Shown here one piece after another: positions 12,041 through 23,773 of a DNA stretch of 64,000 bases. The stretch comes from Eopsaltria australis (taxonomy: Eukaryota > Chordata > Aves > Passeriformes > Petroicidae). Position numbers and translations under genes: made by a program. Positions within the stretch are counted from its first letter, which is position 1; each line of letters opens with the position of its first letter. The stretch is taken from NCBI GenBank assembly GCA_034509425.1, contig JAVTVJ010000771.1, positions 620,001 through 684,000 of the forward strand, given 5' to 3'. The notes under the pieces were generated by a model. The model saw only the letters and a program-made list of their open reading frames with translations, was not told where the DNA came from and made no database searches.

Positions 12041-12430
12041 GAATCATCAAGGTTGGAAGAGACCTTCAAGATCACCAAGTCCACCCAGCACTATCAGTTT
12101 AACCCCTAAACTACGGAACCATCATCCAGCACCACATACAGACACTTCTTGAACACTGCCAGGGGTGGTGACTCCACCACCTCCCTGGGCAACCTATTCC
12201 AATGCCTGACCATCCTAACAGTGAAAAACCTTTTCTAATACCTAGTCTGAATCTCCCCTGTCTCAGATTAAGGCTGTTTGCTGTAGGCATGGTAGAAGAG
12301 ACTGTAGAAGAGGTACTTGTAGAGACCAGTAAGGTCACCCCTGAGCCTCCTCTTCTCTAGACAACCTCTTCCAGTGTTTGGGGGCAACGCTTTCCCCACA
12401 ACCCCAGCATGGCCCAGATCAGCTCCTTGG
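12041..12430 (-). mobile_element. CR1-type LINE fragment (3' end)
   Basis: Reading on the plus strand it begins AGAATCATCAAGGTTGGAAG and continues through the familiar block about confined lesions of CR1 3' ends (GACCTTCAAGATCACC, then CCCTGGGCAACCTATTCCAA). This is the reverse complement of the avian CR1 3' region, so the element lies on the minus strand. Only the 3' portion is present, as usual for 5'-truncated copies. Confidence 0.85.
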
Positions 12431-14939
12431 TGACCCCAACCCCTCCCAAACCAGGGCTGATCTTTGCTATGTCCAGCAGTGCTGCTCTGTGTAGTATCCT
12501 GATGATCCCATTGCCTTGCATTATCTTTTGTTTTTATTTTTGGTAGTGGTTCAGCGGCTGAAGGAGTCTGGTCAGTGAGTGAGGGAGGGATAGAAGCACA
12601 ACACAGGAGCAACAAACAGGACTGAGCATGGCTGGGATTGCACGTTGTGGAAGATGAACATTTTTACCAGCTGGCAGTCACCTGCACACCAGGTCTGCAG
12701 AGCCCTCGTTCACCCCGGAAGGTACCAGCACCTCTTACATGGAGGGAAAACAAAAATTCCCCCCTTGGTGCCTATGGGAGAAAGCAGTGGTAGTTTTTGA
12801 GCTGCAGCCCTGGGGGATTTCAGGGCAGTCACAAATGTAGCGCTGGGTCAGAGCAGAGTGCCTGGGGAATTTGGGGGCAAGTCAGAGTAGGGGGCAAGGA
12901 GGGGTCCCTGGGGGAATTCAGGTGGCTGAAAGTACAGGGCTGCACGGCAGCATCAGCCCCGGTGACCTCAATGGTTCATCATGCCATGCCCATTCCTAGA
13001 TCTGCTTCTCCTCTGCACCCCGCTGCAAATGTGGAGTTTGAGAAGCATCTAGCAGAAGAAATAGTAACAGAAAAGGAAGTGGGAAAAGAAGCTGCCGATG
13101 TTCCAACGCTGCCAGAGGTGCCTGCTGACCTTTTCTGCTTCTCTGCTTCATTTTTTCTCTAGAACAGCTCTGAATTTACCCAGGTTGGTGCAGTGCTCAA
13201 AAGCAAAGCGGGTTTTTTCACTCCTTAGGTTTGGGCCTGTAAGAGGGAAAACCCCTCCTGCTTTTGTCTTGCAGTCTGTGAGGAATGGCTTCTGCTCCAG
13301 CCTGAAGGGCAGAGGAGGGGAGAGGAAAGTCTCAGGGCTCCTCAAACAGAGGAGGAAGATGGGACAGCATCTCTAAATTGGCAGAAAATTGCCTGCAGCA
13401 CTGAGATGTTTGTTTCTCATAATTGCTTCCAGTTTCCTGAATTCTCAGCTTCCTAGAAAATGAAAACATGATGTGCAATGCAGTTAAGTGACATCCAAGA
13501 GATGTCAGAGGAAAGTGTTGAGGGCTCCTCGCAGACAAACAGTGGATGATGATCCAGCAGCAGGAACCAGCAGCAGGAGCCTACAAACCAAGCGTGGAGA
13601 GAGCAGCAGTTTTCAGTCTCAAAGGGATCTCCGTGTGTGAGTCCCATGGGGTGTCCACAGGTGGGTGAGGAGAGCATTCTCCATCAGGGAGCACCTCCAC
13701 CTCCAAGATGTTGCAGGGAAACATTGCCCTGGTCCAGACTGTGGCATGGGGAGGTGGGCACGATTCTCCCCCTTTGCAAGGATGGCCTTCTGATGCTGAG
13801 CACTGCAAAGAGTTAAAGACTCACTGTGTTGCACCATTCTGGGGGGTTTGTTGTATCTCTTATTAATGAGAATTTAGGCTTCTGTGCACCAGTGGCCAGG
13901 ATATGCCTTCTGGAAAGTACCATGTTGGAGCAGCTTGCTGACCTGCCCCTGCCATGTGTTGGACACTGTGGTTTGCACTCGCTTAGACTCAGAATTTTCC
14001 TTCACATTCATCTGGGAAAAAAAGGGTAATTCTTTCTGACTAAAAAAATGTGCCTTTCTAGATGAGTTCAGGGTTGAGGGCTTCTGTTTGAGGGGGCTGT
14101 GGAGGGTAACACTGCAGCACTGGAGCTGCAAACTGGTTGTGACCCTGTAGGACATTTCCTCAGAACTACATGAGGCCTTCAGGCCAGGTGTTGGAAAAAA
14201 TGTGAACATTAAAAATGCATGGTACACTTAAACACTGCAGCATCCGTGTTCTAGACCCTACAGCTGTCCCCAGAATGGGATTGCAAAGGCACATCTAGAA
14301 TTCTCATTTTTTACCTTCCCTATTCATCTTTTCTTTGCCTCCCCAGATTTTCCACAGGATCTTTTGAGGCCCTAAAAATACGTTCATTTTGGACCAGTGC
14401 CAAACCCTTACCAGTCTCTCATTCTTTTAATAGCACCTTTTTCTCTGTAACAACAGCAGCCTTTTTTTTTTCGTTTTTGTTTTTGAGTGGGGCTTACCCC
14501 AGCTCTCAGTCCCCAAGTGTGTGACTGTCACTGGCCAGTAAATAACAATGCTCTGTAACAGAGGCATTCAAAGCAGGGGCATCATGTTGTCAGAGACTGA
14601 AAATAGTTCATGCCTCAAACATTGATGTAAAGTTTTGGTCAGAGAAGCTTCCCTGAAGATACCTGACTGGGACTTTGGACTGAGCTAAACTGCTGAGATT
14701 AGATAAAGGGAAAAGCCTATTGTTCAATCATCTCAGTCTAAAGGAAAGGAATTCATCCACAAAAGCTGAAGTCACCAGCTGTACTGAGAATCATTTCTGG
14801 CTGAGTTTGGGGTGGGGGCAGAGCACAGCTCGCAGAAGCCACGTTTACACAGCCTTAGCCTCCCCCAGCTGAAGGGGGGAGGAGGATGGCGTAACCTCTG
14901 ATCAGAGGCAATACACACACACCCTCCAGTACACAAACT

Positions 14940-15451
14940 GGCCCAGCTGTGGAACCCCCAACCCCACAAGCCACATCCACGGGACTCTCACGTGAAAAGC
15001 AGCTGAGGGGGAGTCACAATCTATCACAGACCCCCCAAAGTGCTCCCCAGACGCCTTGCACCACAGGAGTGCACGTGATGCAAGCAGAGTCTGCTGCTAG
15101 AGGCTGCCCCCTCCCCCAGGGGGACATGCCTGGACATTTCCACCTGGCCTGAGTGTATATCAACCCATGGCACTCTGTGCTTTTGGGGGGACTTCCACCA
15201 CCGAGACCAGCTGAAGAGGACATCAGAACACCAGCGGGACCCACGGAGTGGTGATACTTCTTTGTCCCTGTCCCTCTCTGTCCCCCCCCCATCTTTCTCT
15301 CTACTCCCTCTTTTCTCCCTTCTTCTCTCTCTCTCTCTCTCATATTTACTATCAAATAAAACCCATACTATTGATTGGCATATGGTCTCGCTTGTACCTT
15401 AATTTGGGCAGAGGTATCTCTAAAGAACTTTAATAATTAGATCGTAACACA
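14940..15451 (+). mobile_element. LTR-like block, probable solo LTR of an endogenous retroviral element
   Basis: The block has a TATA-like TGTATATCAA at about 15152, a C- and CT-rich stretch (15280-15342), an AATAAA at about 15354-15359 followed by a U5-like segment, and it ends near TCGTAACACA. This is the U3-R-U5 order of an LTR on the plus strand. No internal coding sequence is seen beside it, so it would be a solo LTR. The left boundary is approximate and I could not confirm a target-site duplication. Confidence 0.5.
15322..15342. repeat. short (CT)n microsatellite
   Basis: A run of about ten CT units inside the LTR-like block, just before its AATAAA signal. Confidence 0.75.
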
Positions 15452-18400
15452 TGTGCCATGTGAAGTATTCTGTGTGTCTGTGGTGAGCCTGGAAGCACTC
15501 ATCCTTGCAGGATGCCCTTGCAGGACCAGAGGTGCCTCTGGGCAGCTGGGTTTCAGGGAATACTGGACTTTGGTCTCTTATTGAAGAAAACAGTTATTGC
15601 AGAAATATCAGCCTTGTTCTTTCCAGGTTTGTTTTCTTCCACAAACTGTCCAAGAGCGGGCCTGACTCACTCTTCAGGGCAAAAGGGAAATGGTGGAAAG
15701 TCAGTGTGATCTGTTCGTTGTGGCACCTACTGCTCTCCTCAGGATGCTTCCAAAAGCCATATTTAACACAGATTTAATAACAAAAAAATTAAAAATACAA
15801 CAGAGTTTAACTGTTTCAAATAACCAGAATTCCACAGGGTAGAAGATGAGCAGGATAATTGCTTTACCACAGAGAGAGGCACTACAATGCCAGTTTGGGG
15901 CAACTTTGCCAGCAAGGTCAGGGACACAGGGAGCATATCCTCGATGGTGACCACCTTTCCCTTGTCCACATCTATAAAACAGAGCTGCAAACTCACCTTT
16001 ACTGCCCCTTCATCAGGTTTATACCTGACATGTTGGTAAATGGGAGAGTGTGGGCAGGGACCTCCCTGGTACACTCCAAATCCTGCTTTCCAGCCTGGGG
16101 ACATCAGTGAAGCAATCGTGGAGCTGGTATTTGGCTCCAGCAGTGGATCTGAAGCTCCAGGGCTGACAGGCTGGTTGCTCCCTTGCTGGAATCAAGTGAC
16201 ATTTTCATTTTGGATTGTGTGCTGGCACTGTGCTCCCCACTTACATGGTGGCTGTGTCTGAGATCCTACATTGTTGTCCCTTCAGATGCTTTTTTTCCAG
16301 CAGCTGCTGGCAGTTGTGTCCCTATCCTTCCTGAGAGTATCAGGGTGGAAGGGAGCCCATCAGAGGTGTGTCACCCTACAGCACCAGCAGGCTAAACTTG
16401 GGGATCCTTGGTGCTTGCCAGTGAAAATAAACCCTAATGGGATGTGGTGCTTAGCGATGGGAGGGGAGAAGGTTTCATCATGCTGTAAATTTTGAAACAG
16501 TGATGCTCCTCCTGCATTGTGCAAGCAGTGATGTTTGAAGTGTTAAATGTGCTTTCTGCTTTGAGAGCAGGTTTCTCCTTTCTGTGGGAAAAGAGACAGT
16601 CTGGGGAATGTAACTTCAGTCCACAGTGTAGGAAAGATGTGCCAGGTGTGAGGAATGTGAAGAACAGCTGCAGGAGAGGGAGCTCAGTCTTCTGGGACAG
16701 AAAGCACAGCCCTGCAATCCCAGCCAAAGCTCTGCTGAGGCTCCTGGTTTTGCAAGGATAGAAGTAGTGTAAAAATAAGGATGAGAAAGGAACAGGGTTG
16801 GTGAATAAGGGCTTCTCTTTCTTCTGCCAGCAAGCTGCAAGTGTGTTCAAGATGTCAAGGAAATCACGGGTTGTATACAGGCACAAGAGCTAAACTTGAG
16901 GGAGGGAAGGCTGGAGACAGTAGTTGAAGTTTAGGAAAGCAGGTAGATGGGAATGATACTCAGAAATTCCTATTAGCTTATTGGGGAGGGCTTACACTAC
17001 AAGGACCTACCAGCGTTTCCTCAGCTTGAATGATTTAAACTGAGAGTAGGCAAAATTGTAGGTATGATAGGTTAGGAAAAGCCCTGTGGTGGCTTTGAGT
17101 TACTTGTTGTATTCCACCACAGGGATTTCTTTGATGTTGGGTTGTGACCAAGGCCTTCTTTCTTGTCCTTCTCTTGTGGCTCCCCCTGTAACAGTGCTGT
17201 TCTTGGGAATGACTCCTGCTTTTGAATATATGCCAGAATACCAAAGAGCATGAGAATTCATGAGAAAGGGCTTAGGAACAGCAAAAAGTTCAACATTTGA
17301 AGTTACTTCTGCATTTGATTCTTCATTAATTGAATTTCAGAGAATTAGGAAGAGTTGGTTTTTGACAGAAGAGGAATATATGAACAACATCACTGAATGC
17401 TCTATTTTATCCACTGGTCTGACAAAGCTTAAAACTATCTGCCTATGTTTCCTTTCTCTATTTATGTGCTTTGTGTGATGCAATTCAGTGGTGATATTGT
17501 TTTGATGCATGGAAAAGTCCTTCTGGAAGGAGGAGCAAGGACACTGACAGTGGCATCCACTCCTCCAGCTTAACCCTCACCCTGTGCACGTACCCAAACT
17601 TGCAGGGCAATGAAGGCTTTAGAGGAGGTCACCAAAGACACTGATGCTATGGTCAGTCCCCTGGTGTGTCCCTAGGATGAGCCTGGCCCAGCAGAAAGGA
17701 CAAGCTTCTGACAGCAATCACTAGGCAAAGGAAGCTGCTGACTGAGAAACCTCTTGCTCTTAAAACTGAGACAGTGCTTGAGGTCTAGGAGGACATGGTC
17801 ACTGATCTGCCAGGGATGTGACTGCATAAAGCTGCAAGACAGTGTAAGAGGATCTGGTTTGGGGGAAAAAAACTAAGCATATTTGATCTGGTGTCAGACC
17901 ACACGTTGTTGAAAGTTAAGAAAATAACTTCAGGAGACAGAGAGAGGCACGGGAATAAGGATGCTGCCCTTCTTGTAGGTTCAGAATTGCTGTGATCCGT
18001 ACTTCTCTGATGACAGGGGCTCTGCACCGCCTCCAAGCAGTCACTTCTGCTTGGAGCAGAGGGGAAAATCACACTTGTGCTTTCATCCTGTATCAAAGAT
18101 CCCATCCCTGTGCTCTACCCCAGCCCCGCAGCAGCAGGAGCACAGGACAGCTCCTTGTTTGACATGGATGTGACAAGAGCACGAGCCCAGGGCTTTGTGT
18201 CAGTGCAGACGTTTGCTGGGTGTGGGAAATGTGTTGGTCTCCGGTCTGTCAGCACCGCGGTCACGCTGGAGTAGCTGGGGAGCTGTAAGAGGCAGAGGAG
18301 TGTGAGATCTTTTTGCATGCTGTTCGTGCTGTTCAGTCACCTGCTTGACCAGTGCTTGAAAAGTGAAATGTTGCTTATCCTGTCCTTAGTCCCCAGAGCC

Positions 18401-21400
18401 TTCTCGTTTTCTCCCACTGAGTATCCCTGCCATGCCAGCAGCTTTGATGCCACCTGCTCATGTGTGGCTGGAGTTGTTTGGGCTGTGATAGTGAAACCTG
18501 CTAGGCCACGCTTGGACTGACATTGTTGTGTCCAGCCACAAACAAGGCTGGGTATGAAGAACCCCTCAGAGCCTTGGGCTGTGGCCAGGAGAAAGCAAAG
18601 CAGAAGAGCTGCTTGCGCTCCTTGCTGCAAAGGGTGTGGGTGGTGGTGAGGGGAAATGAGGGGCAACATAATTGCCCCATTCAGGAACTGGCATGTGAAA
18701 ACACAGTCCAGTGATGAGACTTTCTGCCAGTAGCAAAGGTCACTGCTATCATTAAGAAACTAAGGCTGGAGAGCTGTGTAAGCTGGGATCCCCAAGCAGC
18801 CAGCTAACCTGACCTCAGTAAACGGGAAATGAGATCAAGTGCAAAATGAGTTTACCAAGGCTCTCTCATGCCTGGCTATCTTAGTAGGTTTATTTTGATA
18901 AGATAATTGACTATGTAGACAGTGGACTTCAGTAAGGCAGCACTTGCAGTGCTACAGGCAAAGCCATTAAGCTGGAGAACCAGGGGATTAATGTGAGCAT
19001 TGTGAGGATTTACCCAAAGAAAGGATGTCAGGAGGTTGTGCCTCAAGGGAAGCGAGCTGGTTGGAACGGGGTTATTAATGATGCTCCTCAAAGGGGTGAT
19101 CTTGTTTACCCAGCAGGAAAACAAGCTGTAATCAGATTCAGTCAGATTTGCAGGGCTAAGTCACTGCAGAGATTTCTCAGGCTACAGGAAGAGAAGAACT
19201 GATGGCACTGAGGACAGGAACAGGGGAAACAGGGTAAAAATCAGCAGCACAAAGTGCAAGCTTGGATATGCAGAAAGTAGCTGTAAGATGTTTTGCTCCC
19301 AGCTTGTCCTCTGCCATTTGAAAAATACAGAATAAGGGCAGTTTGATTCATGATGAGTTCTCACCATAGTGTAGCCAAGAAAAAGAGGAAGGTGAGCACA
19401 TCTGCTGAAGAGGCCAAACACAGCACCTGTGCTCTGGCATTGCTTTGTCTCTCCTGGCTTTTCATGAGCACATCTCAGGCCTCCCCTCAGTCTTTGCCCT
19501 AAAAGACAAGATACTTTGATGAACTGTCCAGACAGCCTCACCTGAGCCTCACAGATAGTGGATGTGGCCTCTGAAAAAAGGCAGATCCAAGTCAAAGGCA
19601 CCCATGCCCCAGAAGGCTGAGGGTTTCCATTAAAAAATCATGATACCCATTTAAAAGGGGAAACCCCACGGCTCACACTTACAGAAAATTGCTCTCTTTT
19701 TGTTCAAATTGAAAAGAAACAAAGCAAAGCTGGACACCACATTTAGGTTTGAAGTTCTGAGTGTTTTCAGGTTTGGTTCTTGTTTTAAGTTTTGGGGGCT
19801 TTTGCTTTTGTTTGTTTGCTCCTGAACTCCCCCTCCCACCTTCAAATGTCAACCTGGCAGGTTTCTGGAATTGAGTCCTTCTGAGCTTTGCTTCCTGAAA
19901 GCCCTGAATTTGCACTTCCCATGGTGCTGTCTGTTCTGTGTGTACACTACAATGAGCTATGCCTGCTGATGCTTCAGCAAGGGCAGATACATAGCTGTCT
20001 CTAAGAAAGCAAATCTGCCAAGAAATGTTGTGCTCCAACATGAAGAGTGGAGAGTCTGTGGGTTGCCAGCACAACCTTGCTGTGCAGATGGAGGTTCTGG
20101 AGGTTTTCTGTACTGATCCCTCTCCTGAGCACACGCGAAATGAAACCTGCTAATTTTTCCTAACATGCATATGGGCATAATTTTTCAAAGGGCTGGAAAA
20201 AACAGGGGCTCTGACAATGCTCTTCTGGCCATTGAATTCCTTGTTCCAACACAGAAACGAGCCAGAGCCCAATAAGGATATAAAAACACAGCTTCAGCAT
20301 AAGGGAAAAACCCTTTATTTTCTTACTGTTAGTGTAAGACATAGATGTTTCTTTTCTTCTTCTTTTTTTGTGTATTTTTTATTAGATGGGTCTAAACCGT
20401 ATCTAATGTAAAATTTTTAAAAATCATCTCAGCAGGTTGAATTTTTTAAATGAAGCCTAACCACAGCCAAAGCAGAGGACAACAATGCCTAGGAGCACTG
20501 ATTACAGTGGTGCTTTCAGCTCTGCTTTTAACACAGCATATAATTCTTCTTTTTGGGCATGATTTCCATTGAAAACAGTGTTGCATTTTATATACAAATC
20601 TGTGTCAGAATGGCATTCACACTTACAAATATGGTGCTTGTCCATATGGGAAAATTGCAGGTCGGAAGCTGGGCTGCAAGAGAGCAGCATGCTCATTGGT
20701 TCTAATTAATTCCTTGATCACATGCTCCTGTGGGCACAAGGGGTGATTTACCTTGTTTCACTCTTAAAGGCAGGAGAGGATTGAACACAATGATTTGGGT
20801 GAAATTATATATAATATTTGGAGCTGATTTAAGGCCCATTTTTTGTCAACAGTCCCCTCTCTCTTCCTCGGTCCACCACGTCCTGCTGCTGACGCTGGTT
20901 CCAGTAAATCAATGCAACTCACAAAGATGGCCAAGGAAAGCAAGTTTGTTTAATTATTTTTTTTTTCCTTTGCAGGGTTAGCATGTTGAACCAAATTCCA
21001 AGGAGGCACTGAGGGATAAATGTTCAGGGGTGAGATTTGTCCCTGCCTCTGATCAACCGTATGGAAGTAATTATTGGGATTTTTGTAAGCCTGCATCTTA
21101 GAAACCGAGCATCGTGGGAATCAACCGTGGATTACTAAAATCAAAACAACGTTCTGATGAGCAAAACACACTTACAGTTTGTCAGTCCTTAGTTGTATTG
21201 ACAGATTCCTCAAGCTGGCAGGACAAATGCCCAGCAGACCTCATGGAGAAGGCTGATCCAAAGTGCTGCTTCTCCAGCAGGGTTCTTCACACCTTGATTC
21301 ATTCCTTTTGCAGGTGCATTTTGATAGCCACATGTCACCATCTTGGCACACAGGCTTAAATATTTACTTGCTTGTGTTTGTGCTGTCATTTTCTCATTGT

Positions 21401-22677
21401 CACTGTGGTTTCATTATTAGGACAGTGTGAATTTCCGTGGATCTCTGCAAAACCTCTAGGACTGAAGTCCTCAGACCTTTCATTTGTGTGTGACCCACTC
21501 TCTAGCCAGCTGGGAACAGCTTTTATCCGCCATGAACGCAAGGGTAACACGGGGAAATACAGTCCTGGATGAGAAACAGCCTGAAAATCACCTTCCCCTG
21601 GATGCAGTCACTTGTGCCAAATAGCAGAATGCCTGATTAGGCAGGCTTTCCAGGGATGGGGCTGTCCTCAGCTGCACCCTGGCACTGTTGGCTCCTGCCC
21701 GGAGCAGGGAGGCAAGGTCCCCTGCCTGCAGGGAGAGGCAGGGCTCCAGCAGCCCCTGAGGTGTAGGAACAGGGCAGGGAGTGTGCTCTGAATGTGCATC
21801 TTGTACAATGCTTGCTCTTGGTTGTGTTCACATTTTCCTGTGTAATAACACAAAAAACCAAAAAACCCTAAGATGCCGGTGAAAACAGGACCAAGGCTCA
21901 CAGCCCAGCAAAGCCTGCAGTGCACCCAGCACTAACAATGACTTAAGTCACAGCACAGCCAGACACAAGGTTTGAGCTGCCCGTATGCTGAAATAGTTGG
22001 TGGGAATGTTGAAACCCAATAAAAATCAGCCTGTGTCTTCTTCCCAGCCTAGTGCTGCCGAGGACTGTGACTCCCGGGCACAACCACTGCAGGCAGCACA
22101 TCCTGCTTTTGTGAGGGAAGCCAGTGTGTTTGCAGCTCTGTCATCACTCACAGGGGTGGAAACCACAGGAGATTGCATCCTCCTTTATGAGCACCTCTGC
22201 TACAAGGGAAGAGCTTGCAGGAGGTACCCTGGAGGAAAGGTGTGGAGGAGGGCACAGCCTGCATGCACAGACCTGTCACTCTCTGCATGGACTGTGTGAG
22301 CACGGTGGTTGCATGAGCAGGGGTGCCTCACTACAGCAAAGGACAGTAGTCCAGCGGGTTCCTTACAGTAGTCTGCCGTGAGGTAATTGAAGAAGGTTAA
22401 TCCCAGATTATTAAGGAATTTCATCAAGAAACCCTGGGCCTTTGTGCAGTAAAAATCAAATATCCACCCATGCAGTAGTCGGGTCAAAGTTACACTTGTC
22501 AAACAATGTTGCTGTATTTTGTAGTTGCATTGCTGTTGTTAATTTCCCACATATCTCCCCTCTGTTTCTGAATTCAGAAGATTTTTTAAACTTTATTAGT
22601 CACTCCTGATTTATTGTGGCACACCAGACATGCTGCCTGTGCTTTCAAATGTACCAAAGCAGCACATTTTCTGCTTG

Positions 22678-23060
22678 CCCTTTCCTTTCCTTTCCTTTCC
22701 TTTCCTTTCCTTTCCTTTCCTTTCCTTTCCTTTCCTTTCCTTTCCTTTCCTTTCCTTTCCTTTCCTTTTCCTTTCCTTTCCTTTCCTTCCTTCCTTTCCT
22801 TTCCTTTTCCTTCCCTCCCTTCCCTTCCCTTCCCTTCCCTTCCCCTTCCTTCCCTTCCTTCCTTCCCTTCCCTTCACCTTCCCGTCCCTTCCCTTCCTTC
22901 CCTTCCCTTCCCTTCCCTTCCCTTCCCTTCCCTTCCCTTCCCTTCCCTTCCCTTCCCCTTCCCTTCCTTCCCTCCCCTTCCCCTCCCCTCCCTCCCTTCC
23001 CTCCCCTTCCCTCCCTTACCCTTACCCTTACCCTTACCCTTCCCTTTTCTTTCTTTTTTT
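22678..23060. repeat. polypyrimidine satellite (TTTCC)n to (CCCTT)n
   Basis: Nearly 380 bases contain almost only C and T on the plus strand. The left part is (TTTCC)n, the middle shifts to (CCCTT)n with interruptions, and the right end has four CCCTTA units before returning to T-rich DNA. Long low-complexity open frames cross it in all frames and are not genes. Such homopurine/homopyrimidine mirror tracts can form triplex DNA and are prone to length change. Confidence 0.95.
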
Positions 23061-23511
23061 AACTACAAACAAGATCGTGCTTGTGCTCCAATCTGTGCCA
23101 AGATGAAGACTTCTTCAAATCTTGCCAGTTTTACAGTGTGAAGGTTGGGGACAGCTAGGGGGAAAAACAAGAGCAAGAAGTCTCTGGAGCTGTAGGAATT
23201 TTGTTATTGTTATTTTCCTTTGTAAGATGAAAGGGATTTACTGTAACCTGAAACCCTTGGATTTTCTTCTTCACGAAGTTATTTTATTTTCTTATTGATA
23301 ATGTGTAGGAGACAATCAGTCTTTGTGTGAAAGGCCTAACTTCTCAGGATGCTGGGACCACTTTGCTAAGGCTGCTTTCTGCCCTTCTCTTACAGGAAAA
23401 GAAAAACAAGCTGTCATATAATTCCACTGAGAAACAGATGAGTATTACCAGCTGAATTTATTTCATTACTCCACACACCCTGTGTTCCATGTGCTGATAG
23501 TGGAACCATCA

Positions 23512-23773
23512 GATGCTGACAGGACAAGAGGAAATGGCCTCAAGTGGTGCCAAGGGAGGTTTAGATTAAATATCAGAAAAAAATTCCTCACCAGAAGGGT
23601 TATCCAGCCCTGGAACAGGCTGCCCAGGGTGTGAGTCTCCATCCCTGGAGGTATTTAAAGGACATGTAGATTTGGGCTTAGGGACATGGCTTAGTAGTGG
23701 ACTTGGCATTGCTGGGTTAAACAGTTGGACTCAATGATCTTAAAGGTCTTTTCCAACCTGATTCTATGAAAAA
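23512..23773 (+). mobile_element. CR1-type LINE fragment (3' end)
   Basis: Contains GACAGGACAAGAGGAAATGG, AGAAGGGTTATCCAGCCCTGG-like text and CTGGAACAGGCTGCCCAGGG, then ends TTCCAACCTGATTCTATGA. This is the plus-strand 3' end of an avian CR1 element with its ATTCTATG-type terminus. Confidence 0.9.

Noticed and set aside
15763..16104. 113-codon minus-strand frame with fairly natural sequence
   Set aside because: No recognisable domain, no splice partners and no conserved context; kept out as likely chance.
23010..23042. CCCTTA units resembling interstitial telomere sequence
   Set aside because: The vertebrate telomere unit is TTAGGG (CCCTAA). CCCTTA is not a rotation or complement of it, so this is a variant of the local satellite.
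22614..23141. Long open frames (up to 175 codons) on both strands
   Set aside because: They are translations of the pyrimidine satellite, made of Phe/Leu/Pro/Ser or Lys/Gly/Arg repeats, with no protein character.
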